From assembly GCA_022448985.1 (NCBI GenBank), contig JAKVCR010000030.1, positions 1-64,000 on the forward strand: a stretch of DNA of 64,000 nt, written 5' to 3'. This DNA comes from Roseibacillus sp. Its GTDB lineage: Bacteria; Verrucomicrobiota; Verrucomicrobiia; Verrucomicrobiales; Akkermansiaceae. Below are positions 25,196 to 36,800 of this stretch, one piece after another (position 1 is the first letter of the stretch; every line of letters starts with the position of its first letter). A program made the translations under genes and the position numbers. The notes under the pieces are model-generated. The model did not search any database, was not told the origin of the DNA, and worked only from the letters and a program-made list of their open reading frames with translations.

Positions 25196-28100
25196 ATGAA
25201 ACATTCCCTTACGATTGTCATATCGTTCCTATGCTCCCTCTTGTTCACACAGTTTCTTCCTGCCGAACAGGTGGTCATCAGGGAAATCATGTATCACCCG
25301 CAGATGGCTCCGGAGGGTGAGGCACCGCTCCCCGAATTCATCGAGATTGAGAATCTCACCTCCTCTGTTTTTGATATGGCAGAGTGGGAAGTAACCGGTG
25401 GGGTCAATTACACCTTCCCGAAATTCAATCCCGCCGCTCCCACGGAATCCTTCCTTGTCGGTCGGCGGAAGATCGTGGTGTGTGAGGGTGATCCTGCGGC
25501 CTTTCGTGCCGCCTATGGTGTGTCGCAAGCCGTCCAGGTGTTTGGTCCCTGGAGCGGTTCGCTGGACAACGCAGGTGACCGGGTCACGTTACGTAATAAG
25601 AACGGAGTCATTGTGGCGTCGGTGCGCTATGACGACAAGCATCCCTGGCCGGTTGCTCCCGACGGGGCGGGGCACAGTCTCGTTCTGACCGAGACGGAGC
25701 GTGCCATTGATGACTACCGGAGCTGGGGGACCAGCTCAAGGGTAGGAGGATTTCCGGGGAATTCCGATAGTGCGGTGGTTTCGACGCTTTCCATTAATGA
25801 GATACATTTCGACGAGAACGGTGATGTCGACTGGGTTGAAATCCACAACAGCGCCGAGGTGCCCCAGAGTGTGGATGGGTTCTTTCTGAGCGGGGCCCGT
25901 GGCTTTGGGGACAAGGTTGATATCGGCGGATTGGTGCCGGGGAATGGCTTCCTGAGCTTTGATGTGGGGTTCTCCAACAACAGCGTGGCCTTTCTCGGTG
26001 ATGCAAACAATATTGTTCGGAGCGCGGTGGCGTATGACCGGGATACGGGCCGTGATCACGTGGCGGCTTATCCAGACGGTTCGACGGACTTCTACTCCTC
26101 GGCCCAGGGGAGCCGGGATGCTTCGAATAACCCGGACCGCGAAACCGGGATCGTTATCAACGAGCTCATGGTGGAGCCGCCTTCCGGACATCGTGACGGT
26201 GAATTCATCGAGTTATATAACAAGGGAGCGTCCGCCGTGAACATGAGTGGCTGGCGGATCACGGATGGAGTGGGCTTCCGCTTCCCGGAAGGAACGGTCG
26301 TCTCCCCCGGCGCGTATGTCATCATTGCCGCCAATAAGAGTGTTACCGGGGCTGCCTTCCCCCAGGCCCGCATCATCGGGCAATACAGCGGGAACCTGAG
26401 CAATAACAACGAACTTCTTCGCATCGAGGATGCATGGGGCAATCTGGTGGACGAGGTGCACTATCATACCGGTGGCGACTGGCCCGAGAAGGCGGGTGGT
26501 CTTGGCAGTTCCCTCGAATTACGCCATCCGGAGATGGACAACTCGGTGCCTACTGCCTGGAAGGACTCTGACGAGTCAGAGAAGGGAGAGTGGACGAGCT
26601 TTGCCATTACTGACCGCTACGATCAGCTGCGCACGATGGGAGGGGAGAGCAGTTACAAGGAGTTGCACATGCACGGCGTGGGCGACTGCCAGGTTGCGAT
26701 GCGGAACATGCAGTTTTCCGTGAGGGGAGTTGGACCCAACCTGCTGCCCAGCAATGGGGAGCGCGTCAGTACTAATGGGCAGGGCACGACTGGCTGGCTT
26801 TGCCAGGGGACCCATTACCTCAGCCACATGGAGGGACGGGAGTTTCATCTGGTCTCGACGGGGCATGGAGATATCAAGGCCAACCGGGTGGAAATCGATG
26901 TGACCGGGATGAATCGGTCGGATTCCCTGACCTTCGCATGCCAGGCCCGCTGGGTCTACGGGAAGCCCACCGTGATCGTGCACACCTGGGACCGTTCATT
27001 CGGGGGAGTTCTACGTCTGCCGATACCAAGGAACCTTGGGACGGCAGGAGCAGACAACTCGGCCCTGATCTCCTCGCCGGTACCGACCCTGAGCGGACTT
27101 TTCCACAGCCCACCGGTGCCGCGGCCGAATGTTCCGGTGAAGATCACGGTGAAGGTGACCTCGGCTGTGGCCCCTACCGTGAACCTGCGCCACCGGGCCG
27201 ACAGCACCAACCCGGACACGCCCTGGAATACGACCCTCATGGTGGACGATGCCACCAACGGCGATGTCCGGGCCGGGGACGGAATCTACACCGCTACCCT
27301 GAACGAGTATGACTCGGAGGGAGATATCGCGCAGTTTTACGTGGAGGCGGACACCGGGGGTGGGGATAAGTCGATCATGCCCTCTCCTGCACCGGAGAAA
27401 CCCGCCATGTTCATGATCGACAATACGACCCCGGGTCGGGACCTGCGCAGTCAGCGATTCGTGATTTCGGCCCGCAGCCTGCAGGCCCTGAACACGGGCA
27501 CGGGGCAGAGTGCCGCCTTCAATTATGCCTTCCCGCGTCTCTCCAACCAGTTTTTCAACTGCACTTATATAGCCAATGAACGGCACATCATCTACAATTG
27601 CGAGATTCGCAAATCCGGGAGTCCCTGGACCCGTTCGGATGGCAATGGCCTGCAGAAGGGCAAGTGGAAGTGCCCCCGGGACAAGCGCTACCGTGGCTGG
27701 ACGCGGCGCACCATCGACAACGACGGTGCCGGGGGGCAGGGGCAGTCGCATAACAACAGGATCCTGCGCTACTGGCTCTATCTCCTGGGGCATGCTTCCA
27801 ATAACAACGAGTTCACGCGTGTCGTCATCAACAACGGACAGCCCCAGCTCCGGGAAGACGTGGAGACCAATGCCAACGACTTCCTGAAGCGGAACTGGGA
27901 GCAGGGCGAGAAGGGGGAACTCTACCGTATCGACGATGAGTGGTGGTTCGACGACAACTGGGGCCGGCAACAACGCAACGCTGACTGGAGTGTAGACGGC
28001 CGCAGCGTGGAACCCAACATGTATCACGCGGAGTGGATGAAGCGCTCACGTGAGGATGAGTACGATTACGGATCCTTCCTCAACTGGGTCTTTTCGGTGG

Positions 28101-30553
28101 GACAGAACCGCTTCACCCGCGAGGAAATCGAGCGCATGGCTGATATCGACATGATGGCCGCCAACGCGGTGGTGCGGGGCTGGGTGGACGACTGGGACAC
28201 CCTGACCCGGAACCGGGGCAAGAACGGCTATTTCCTGCGCAGGTACAGCGACGGGAAGTGGATGCTCCTGCAGTGGGATTCAGACCTCATTCTCGGGAAC
28301 CCCTCAGCGCCCTTCATCGGCAATCTGGCGGGGGTGCGGAACTTCTTCTACAAGCCGTATGTCCGGCAGCGGCTGGACTACTATATCGGTGAGATGGTGG
28401 AGAAGTACACAAAGGACTCCGTGCGACTGGAGACCTGGTTCGATCTTGAAACGCGCTCTAACAGGCGGGTTCCCATCAATCCGAATCTTTACCACGGCTT
28501 CAACAACTCGAGGGTGAATTATGCGATGAACCAGGAAATCGGTAGCTCGGTATCCAATACCCGGTTTGACGTGAGTGGGCCCTCCAGCACGTCGCAGAAT
28601 GTGATCGCATTGAGCGGTAGAAGCAACCACCGTGCCTTTGATATCCGCGTGGTCGGACAGCCGCAGGCGGAGGTCCAGTTCACGGACCGGACCGAGTGGA
28701 CCGTTTCAGGGATCTACCTGGGGCAAGGTCGCAACGAACTTGATTTTGAAGCGCTTGATTCGGAAGGGTTGGTGGTTGCGACCGACACCTTCATCATCAA
28801 CAAGAACGGCAATGCGCCACCGATCCTGAATCTCGAGAGCACGCCGTCGTCCCTTAATGTCGCTGTGCATGATACCCTGGAAGTGGATGCGACTGAGAGT
28901 TTTGATCCGGAGGGAACGGACCTCGTCTTCACCTGGGAGGTGAATGGAGGTGCTGTTCTGGATTATTCCTCACCCGGGCGTGTGAATGTTCAATTTCCGG
29001 AACCGGGTCTCTACCTCCTCACCGTTACCGTTGAAGATGCTGATCAGGTAGAGACGGTGACGACCAGGCAGGTTGCAGTCTACGCGGAGTCCGGCTGGCA
29101 CCCCTTTACGGAGGGAACACTTTCTGAGGTGTGGACCGAAGAGAACGTGGAAGTCCGTCACGATTACAGCGGGAGCGCCTGGTACTCGCTCGATGATCGA
29201 CCGGGGCAGTTGACCCTGAAATTGAACGATGACGTGGCCAAGTCGATGCGCAGCCTGACACCGAACTATCCGGTCTTCTGGCGTGATGTTTCCGGAACCG
29301 GGGATCTCCTGCTCCAGACTGATGTGCGGCTCTCGAACATCCAGCAAGGGGGCTTTATCGCAGGCCTGATCCTCAAGGCGCAGGAAGCTGGTCAACAGGT
29401 AATCTACGCCGTGGGGCTTGAGAACGGGGATTTCCTGCGGGTGAGGAAAATCGTGGGAACGACCGAGACGCGTCTGGCCAGTATTCCCTGGGTCAAGGAC
29501 AGCGCGGTGGTTCGCATCCGGCGGGTGGGGGATGAACTTCGGTTCGACTATCGGACCAGTCCTGGAATCTGGGGATCCCTCGAGGTGACGAACATGGTGG
29601 CTGAAGCCACCCTCACGCAGGCGGGGATTTTCGCTTCCACCCCCGCACCCATCATGGCGCGTTTCGAGTTCGATTATTTCATGGTGGCTGACCCTTCTTC
29701 AGTTGGTCCGGCCGTGGACTCACTGCGGATCACGGAGCTCATGTATCACCCTCTCGATCTTGGCAGCGGATTCGATCTTGAGTTCATCGAACTGATGAAT
29801 ACGGGGAATGACACCATCAATCTCTCGCAGGTGAAGTTCCCGTCCGGTGATCCCTTCGCGGAACTGGTCTTCGGCGACCTCGACCTGGCACCTGGCGAAG
29901 TGGCTGTCGTGGTGGCTGACGAAATCGATTTCGAGGCCATATATGGCGCGAACATCAGGGTTCTGGCTGCATGGGCAAATGGCGGCATCAGTGATGGTGG
30001 AGAGTCGATCGTGCTCGTCGATTCCGTGGGTGATATCATCCACGATTTCCAGTTTTCCGATGACCCGCCCTGGCCAGTCGAAGCGGATGGACAGGGTTCT
30101 TCCCTGGAAGTAATCGATACGGAAGGAAACTATAACGATCCGGCCAACTGGCAGGCCAGTCTGGTGGTCGGGGGGACGCCTGGTGAAGTGTCTCTCGGTG
30201 ACAGCGATAACGATGGGCTCGACGACAGCGAAGAGGTGGCCATCGGAACGAATCCCCTCAATCCCGATACCGACGGCGATGGTGCGTTGGATGGAGCAGA
30301 AGTAGATGCCGGGACCGATCCCCTGAATCGTCTCTCGGTGTTCCGTCTCATCGAAGTTGTGCGCGTGGGCGATACCACCCGGGCGACCTGGAACAGTGTT
30401 CCGGGTCGGCGCTATACCCTGCAGGTGAGTCCAAATCTGACCGGGGAAAGCTGGACCGATGTTTCTACCGTGGAGGCCACGGGAGAAACCACGGCGATTC
30501 CCCATGATCAGGCAGGGGCCACCGAGCTCTACTATCGAGTGGTTGTGGAGTAG
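25196..30553 (+). CDS. Giant secreted lamin-tail/CotH-kinase-like protein, copy 1
   Basis: A 1785-residue exported protein; ATG 25196 opens directly on a signal peptide (MKHSLTIVISFLCSLLFTQF). Domains by eye: lamin-tail-like beta-sandwich repeats at about 24-190, 195-310 and 318-460 (recurring INEIHFDENGDVDWVEIHN and INELMVEPPSGHRDGEFIEL patterns); a linker with NLRHRAD; a CotH-kinase-like core at about 748-1090, containing RKSGSPWT, DDWDTLTRNRGKNGYFLRR and QWDSD (W1027-D1030), the probable metal-binding aspartates; a PKD-like domain (about 1206-1300); a DUF1349-like beta-sandwich (1298-1500); another lamin-tail domain (1507-1650); TSP3 calcium-binding repeats (DSDNDGLDDSEE, DTDGDGALDGAE; 1668-1705); and a C-terminal domain with WNSVPGRRYTLQ. 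The role is unknown; CotH proteins phosphorylate secreted or surface proteins in Bacillus. Its paralogue follows at 30841. Confidence 0.85.
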   Translation: MKHSLTIVISFLCSLLFTQFLPAEQVVIREIMYHPQMAPEGEAPLPEFIEIENLTSSVFDMAEWEVTGGVNYTFPKFNPAAPTESFLVGRRKIVVCEGDPAAFRAAYGVSQAVQVFGPWSGSLDNAGDRVTLRNKNGVIVASVRYDDKHPWPVAPDGAGHSLVLTETERAIDDYRSWGTSSRVGGFPGNSDSAVVSTLSINEIHFDENGDVDWVEIHNSAEVPQSVDGFFLSGARGFGDKVDIGGLVPGNGFLSFDVGFSNNSVAFLGDANNIVRSAVAYDRDTGRDHVAAYPDGSTDFYSSAQGSRDASNNPDRETGIVINELMVEPPSGHRDGEFIELYNKGASAVNMSGWRITDGVGFRFPEGTVVSPGAYVIIAANKSVTGAAFPQARIIGQYSGNLSNNNELLRIEDAWGNLVDEVHYHTGGDWPEKAGGLGSSLELRHPEMDNSVPTAWKDSDESEKGEWTSFAITDRYDQLRTMGGESSYKELHMHGVGDCQVAMRNMQFSVRGVGPNLLPSNGERVSTNGQGTTGWLCQGTHYLSHMEGREFHLVSTGHGDIKANRVEIDVTGMNRSDSLTFACQARWVYGKPTVIVHTWDRSFGGVLRLPIPRNLGTAGADNSALISSPVPTLSGLFHSPPVPRPNVPVKITVKVTSAVAPTVNLRHRADSTNPDTPWNTTLMVDDATNGDVRAGDGIYTATLNEYDSEGDIAQFYVEADTGGGDKSIMPSPAPEKPAMFMIDNTTPGRDLRSQRFVISARSLQALNTGTGQSAAFNYAFPRLSNQFFNCTYIANERHIIYNCEIRKSGSPWTRSDGNGLQKGKWKCPRDKRYRGWTRRTIDNDGAGGQGQSHNNRILRYWLYLLGHASNNNEFTRVVINNGQPQLREDVETNANDFLKRNWEQGEKGELYRIDDEWWFDDNWGRQQRNADWSVDGRSVEPNMYHAEWMKRSREDEYDYGSFLNWVFSVGQNRFTREEIERMADIDMMAANAVVRGWVDDWDTLTRNRGKNGYFLRRYSDGKWMLLQWDSDLILGNPSAPFIGNLAGVRNFFYKPYVRQRLDYYIGEMVEKYTKDSVRLETWFDLETRSNRRVPINPNLYHGFNNSRVNYAMNQEIGSSVSNTRFDVSGPSSTSQNVIALSGRSNHRAFDIRVVGQPQAEVQFTDRTEWTVSGIYLGQGRNELDFEALDSEGLVVATDTFIINKNGNAPPILNLESTPSSLNVAVHDTLEVDATESFDPEGTDLVFTWEVNGGAVLDYSSPGRVNVQFPEPGLYLLTVTVEDADQVETVTTRQVAVYAESGWHPFTEGTLSEVWTEENVEVRHDYSGSAWYSLDDRPGQLTLKLNDDVAKSMRSLTPNYPVFWRDVSGTGDLLLQTDVRLSNIQQGGFIAGLILKAQEAGQQVIYAVGLENGDFLRVRKIVGTTETRLASIPWVKDSAVVRIRRVGDELRFDYRTSPGIWGSLEVTNMVAEATLTQAGIFASTPAPIMARFEFDYFMVADPSSVGPAVDSLRITELMYHPLDLGSGFDLEFIELMNTGNDTINLSQVKFPSGDPFAELVFGDLDLAPGEVAVVVADEIDFEAIYGANIRVLAAWANGGISDGGESIVLVDSVGDIIHDFQFSDDPPWPVEADGQGSSLEVIDTEGNYNDPANWQASLVVGGTPGEVSLGDSDNDGLDDSEEVAIGTNPLNPDTDGDGALDGAEVDAGTDPLNRLSVFRLIEVVRVGDTTRATWNSVPGRRYTLQVSPNLTGESWTDVSTVEATGETTAIPHDQAGATELYYRVVVE

Positions 30554-30554
30554 G

Positions 30555-30613
30555 GCAGGTGGAGACAGATCGACCGCCCTGCGTCTGTGAATCGGCTCCC
30601 TGTCTCCTGCTGC
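30555..30613 (+). terminator. Imperfect long hairpin right after the first CotH gene
   Basis: GCAGGTGGAGACAG (30555-30568) pairs with CTGTCTCCTGCTGC (30600-30613) at 12 of 14 positions, around a 31-base loop. It begins two bases after the TAG stop. The position suits a terminator or mRNA 3-prime stabilising structure, but no U-run follows, so Rho-independent termination is doubtful. Confidence 0.35.
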
Positions 30614-30754
30614 TGCCAATGTGCCACTTTTGGGGTAAAGGCGGCGGGATCGGCAGGACCAGAGCCAATCATTCAACTTTGCTTAATGAGGAAGTGACGA
30701 TATTGTCACCCAGCGTGGTGCCAGGACACCATCGGCCAGAGAACACAGGGCGTT

Positions 30755-30777
30755 ATTATGCGGAATTATGCGGAATT
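30755..30777. repeat. Short tandem repeat between the two CotH genes
   Basis: The 10-base unit ATTATGCGGA occurs twice in direct succession, followed by ATT. It lies in the 287-bp gap between the paralogues, 63 bp before the second start. The rest of this gap holds no recognisable gene. It may be a regulator site or slippage product; no function is evident. Confidence 0.6.
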
Positions 30778-30840
30778 CCTGTGGGTTTCCCGCATGACTC
30801 CAGAAGTGCCGCGATTGCCTGATCTTTCCAAAACCCCCAT

Positions 30841-33800
30841 ATGAAATTCCGTTCGATGATTAGCGCGGCCCTCCTGGTCGCTGGTTCGTATATCCACGTT
30901 AAAGCGGAGCAGGTTGTGTTCAGCGAGGTGATGTATCATCCCCCGGCCGGGCTTCCCGAGTTCGTCGAGGTCGAAAACCTCACCGCGACAGTCTTTGATA
31001 TCGCACAGTGGCGCCTGCGGGGGGCGGTGAATTTTGACTTCCCGGCCTACAATGACGGTGATCACCAGAGTAATTTTCTCAGTGCATGGGAGCGCATCGT
31101 GATCTGCGGGATTGACCCCGGTGCGTTCAGGGCGGCCTACAGTCTGCCGGCCTCGGTGCGGGTCCTTGGCCCCTGGACAGGGTCCATGGCCAACGAAGGC
31201 GAACGGATCACCCTGCGTGACAAGAACGGTGCGATGGTCTGCACCCTTCGCTATGATGACCGCGCTCCATGGCCGATCGAAGCAGATGGAGGCGGGCACA
31301 GCCTGGTTCTGAAGAATAACAATTATGCGATCGATGATTACCGGCTCTGGGGATCGAGTAGTGCGTCGGGGGGAACCCCGGGGACGGGTGAGCCAACTGC
31401 TGCCGAGGAACCCTACTCCAACCCGGAGGTGGATCTCTCGGTGGGAGTACCCTATATCAATTACGACCATAACTGGAGGTATCTCGATGACGGATCAAAC
31501 CAGGGCACGGCCTGGAAGGAGATAGCATTTAATGACGCGAGCTGGGACAGAGGCCCGGGACTCTACGGGTATGAAACCTCGGTGGTGCCCTCTCCGGGAA
31601 TTTCAACTCCGTTCGAAAATCCCAATGCGGCGGGCAATGACATCATCACCTATTACTTTCGTACCACCTTTGATTTTAACGGCACGGTAGCGGGCACGGG
31701 TATCTCGATAGACACCATTCTTGATGATGGGGCGGGTTTCTGGCTGAATGGCCAGTGGTTGGGTGGCATTGGTGTGAGCGAGGGGGCAAGTTACACCACG
31801 ACCGCCAGTCGGACTGTAGGAGACGCCGGTGAAGAGGAGGCCATTGTGACCAGCAGCGCTCCGCCGCTGGTGGTGGGCAGAAACGTGCTTGCAGTTGAGG
31901 TGCATCAGACGGGGACAACCAGTTCGGACGTGGTCTTTGGGGCTCGGGTGAATATTTCCACTCCAAATGCGCCGAGCGTTGTCATTAACGAGGTGCTTCC
32001 GCAAAACGGAACCGGATTCGTGGAGTTTTACAATCCCACCGGATCGGCCATAGATATCGGAGGCTGGTATCTCAGCGACTCAGCGAGCAATCTCACCAAG
32101 TACCGGATCCCGGGTACCCTCGATGTCCCGGCGGGAGGCCTTGCCTCGATCGGTTACTCCCAGGCCAATCTGTCGGTGGGTAGTCCCACGGTGGTCTATC
32201 TGACCCAGAGTGACGGCTCCACGATAGTAAACGGGCTCGATACCGCGATGCCCGTGGATGGTCGCTCCCTCGGCCGCAAGCCATCGGGAGCAGGCAGCTG
32301 GTTCCTCTTCACTTCTCCTACCCGGGGGGCTGCAAATTCAAGTGCCGAAGAGCTCGGGACTGTGCTTGCCATCAACGAAGTGCACTACGATACGGATGGG
32401 AATATCGACTGGATCGAGCTTTATAATGATGGTGGCAGCGCGCAGAACATGGCGGGCCTCTTTCTTTCCAGTCGCCGTGACTTCAGTGACAAGGTTCCCC
32501 TTGCTGGTTCGATTTCGGCCCGGGGATTCAGAAGCTGGCCGGTTTCCTTCTCTACGGGTGGTGGCGACGAAGCGCTCTGGATTATCGATGCGGGAAACCG
32601 TGTGATTGACGCTGCGGTAGTGGAGCAGGCATTCGGGAGGGATTACTCGGCAGCTTACCCGGATGGTTCGGGGAAGTTCTATTCTTCGGAGGAGGGGAGT
32701 CAGAATGCGCCCAACGACCCGACCCGGGAAACAGGTATTGTCATTACGGAGCTGATGGTGGAGCCACCTTCGAGTCATCGTGACGGGGAGTATATTGAAA
32801 TTTACAACAATTCCGGATCTGCGATCAGCTTGGCTGGTTGGAGAATTGACGAGGGGGTAAACTATGCGTTCCCAGGTGGAACCAGCCTTGCTCCGGGAGA
32901 ATACCTGGTGATTGCCTCCAACCCGGACTATACACGAGAGTCCCATTCAGGAGTGCGCGTTCTGGGGCCCTACACAGGTAATCTCAGTAACAGTGGGGAG
33001 CTCGTGTGCCTCGTTGACTCCTGGGGGAATCAGGCAGACGAAGTCCACTACGCTACTGGTGGAGAGTGGCCCTTCCTCGCGGGCGGACTGGGCAGCAGTC
33101 TGGAGCTGCGGCATCCCGACATGGACAATTCCAAGCCGAGTGCCTGGGCCGACTCCGATGAGTCCGGCAAATCCACCTTCCAGACCTACAGGATCTCGGA
33201 TCGCTATCTTCAGAACAACTCGCGGGGAGGAAGTTCCAGCTACAAGGAACTACACGTCCATGCGGTGGGAGATGCTCATCTCGCCCTGCGCGGCATGAGC
33301 CTGAGCAGGAATGGCGCGGGGACCAATTTTCTCCCCAATCGTGGAGAAAGAGTGGTTACCAACGGCAATGCATCCAATGGCTGGTTGTGCCAGGGCACCC
33401 ATTACCAGAGTTATATGTCTGGCAACGAATTCCGCATCGTTTCAACAGGTCACGGAGACGTGAAGGCGAATCGCTGCGAGATTGATGTGACGTCCATCTC
33501 AGATAACGACGACCTGGTGTGGGAGTGCCAGGCTCGCTGGATCTATGGCAAGCCCACCCTGGTGGTGCATACATGGGATCGCAGCTTCGGGGATATCATC
33601 CGCCTGCCCATACCGCGGAACCTCGGGACCCCCGGAGCGGCCAACTCACAGGCAGAAGCCAGTCCGTTGCCCACTCTCTCGGAGATCATGCACAGCCCGG
33701 CAGTGCCCACTTCCTCGGATTCAGTCATCATCACGGCGCGGGTGGAATCCGGAAGGTCCCTGAATTCCGTCAACCTGCGTCACCGGGTGGACAACGAGAC

Positions 33801-36800
33801 CTGGAGTAATTCGTGGGGGACCCAGGCCATGAACGACAGGGGAATCAATGGGGACCTGGTAGCAAATGACGGGATCTACAGCGCGACTCTTCCATCCCGA
33901 AGCGACAATACCATCACACAGTTCTACGTGGAGGCCACCTCCACAGCTGGCACTAATCACGTGCCCCGGACAGCCCCGGAGGCGCCAGCTCTCTACGTGG
34001 TGGATAACAGCAATATCGCAAGTGACCTGCGCACGCAGCGGTTTGTGATCTCCGCCCGCGATATCGACTATCTAGGTGGGGGGTTGGCCGGGGAATCAAA
34101 GAACAACTACGCCTTCCCGCGGCTTTCCAACCAGTATTTCAATGCGACCTTCATCAGTAACGAGAGCGAGGTCATATACAACTCGGAGATCCGCAAGAGC
34201 GGGAGTCCGTGGACACGGTCGGAGGGGACCAGTCTTGCGCGTGCCAAGTGGAAGCCGCCAAGGGACCGGCGTTTCCGGGGCTACACCCGGCGCTCGATCG
34301 ACAATGATGCAGGAGGCAGCCGGGGCTATCACAACCGGATCATCCGCTACTGGCTATATCTCCTCGGGCACGCCTACAACGAAAACGAGTTCGTCCGCGT
34401 GATCGTGAACGGTAGCAGTGCGTCCCTGCGTGAAGATGTGGAGCCGAATGCCAACGATTTTCTGAAACGCAACTGGGAACAGGGCGAAAAGGGTGAACTC
34501 TACCGGATTGACGACGAGTGGTGGTTCGAGGACAGCTGGGGTCGAGGACAGCGGAATGCAGACTGGGGTTACAAGGGAACCCGTGAACCGGAGCGTTACC
34601 ACGCGGAGTGGATCAAGCGTTCCCGGGAAGACGAGTATGATTATTCCTCCTTCACCAACTGGGTGGAGTTGGTTGGGCAGGACAATTTTTCCCGGGCAGA
34701 GATCGAGCGGATGGCGGATATCGATCTGATGGCAGCCAATGCCGCGGTTCGTGGCTGGGTCGACGATTGGGACACCCTCACGCGGGATCGTGGAAAGAAC
34801 GGTTATTTCCTGCGGCGTTACTCGGATGGCAAGTGGCAGCTCGCACAATGGGATTCCGATAACACCTTCAGCAGCAGTAGTGCCCCGTTCATCGGGAACC
34901 TGGCGGGGGTGCGCAACTTCTTCTATAAACCGTATGTCCGGCAGCGCCTCAATTATTACATTGGCGAGATGGTCGACAATTACACTGCGGGTTCGGGGCG
35001 GTTGAGCACCTGGCTCAGCCTGGAGGAGGCAGCATCCGGTTCCTACTCGGCAAATGCCTCTACTTACAACAGCTTTAACAGCAGGCGTGTCAACAATGCC
35101 CGCAGCAGCGCGATCGGGTCAACGGCGTTGAACATGGCCTTCAATGTCACTTCGGGAGGAGGCGGAACCATCAACACGAACGCAGAGGTGCTCTCCCTTA
35201 GCGGGACCAGTCCATATAATGTTTTTGCAGTTGAGGTGCTTGGGCATCCGGAAGCGGAGTGGGTTTTCAATTCGGAAACGAGCTGGACCCTCAGCGGAAT
35301 TCGACTCAAACGGGGGCTCACGACTCTTACCATCCGGGGAGTCGATCGTGATGGTAATGTGATGCACACTGATACCATCAACGTGAACAAGTCCGGGAAT
35401 TCCCGTCCCGTGATAGATGTGGATTCAAAGCCGGACTCTTTTAATGTGTCGGTTGCCGATGATCTCGATCTGGATGCTACCGAAAGCTACGATCCGGAAG
35501 GAGGCGACCTGAGTTTTTCCTGGAGTGTGACGCCGGAAGCTGCCGCGACCCTGACAAACCCCACCGTGGACACCGCCAGGGTGATTTTCGGGAATCCCGG
35601 GCTCTACAATGTTACGGTGGCGGCCTCTGATGCGAACGGGGGAAATCAGTCGGAAGTACGGGAGGTCTCTGTCTACGCCGACTCCGGGTGGAGTCCCTTT
35701 ACTGGCCGTCTGCTGGAAGACTGGTGGACTCTGGAGAATGTGGAGGTTCGTCACGATTACAGTGGAGACTCGTGGTACTCGCTCGATGACCGACCAGGCA
35801 ACCTGGTTATGAAACTGGGAGACAGCGGGGCCGCGCCTCTTACGGGTTCCCGTCCCACCCACCCCGCCATATGGCGTGATGTGCCGAACAGCGTGGACTT
35901 CACGCTGCAGACCGACATGACGCTCGACTCCGTTCAGCGTGGGGATTTCATCGCAGGTCTTATTCTGGAGGTTCAGGAAGGCGCGACCTCCTCACGTTAT
36001 GCCTTCGGCATGGAGGATGGTAACGCCCTGCGGATCAAACGTTCCAGTGGAGGTGCGTATTCTCAGCTGTATAACCGGAGCTATTCCGAGGCAAAGGCGG
36101 TAATCCGGATCCGGCGCGAGGGCAGGAACCTGCGTTTTGAACACCGCCAGAAGCCGGGGGTCTGGAGTACACTCTACTCGCGTGTCCTGCCCGTCGCTTC
36201 CACGGTGGGCCGGGGCGGTCTTTTTGCAGCCAATGACACCGCGCGGGCGGCCCGCTTCCGGTTCGACTATGTCATGGTGATTGATCCCTCGGTATCCAGT
36301 CCGGCGGTGGACCATCTCAGGATCACGGAACTGATGTATGAGCCCGCCACAGGGGGCGCGTTGGAGTTTATCGAGCTGCTCAATACCGGTAACACTCCGC
36401 TGGATATCAATGGAGTGAGTTTCGACGGAGGGGATCCCTTTGATGCCTTTACATTCAGCGCCCTCACCCTCGCTCCCGAGGAGCATGCCGTTGTGGTAGC
36501 GGATACACCGGCCTTCCGAGCGACCTACGGAGGGGCTGTTCGCATCCTGGGCGAGTGGAGCGGGGCACTCTCCAATAACGGGGAGAAGATTGTTCTGCGC
36601 GACGTCAGCGGCAATCTCATTCATGACTTTAACTACGATACGGTAGAGCCTTGGCCAGTCGCGCCAGCCGGGCAGGGCTCGTCCCTGGAAGTCATCGATA
36701 CCGAGGGTGACTACAATGATCCGGCCAACTGGCGAGCCAGCGCGATAGAGGGAGGCACCCCGGGAGCGGGAATTCTCCTCGATACCGATGGTGATGGACT

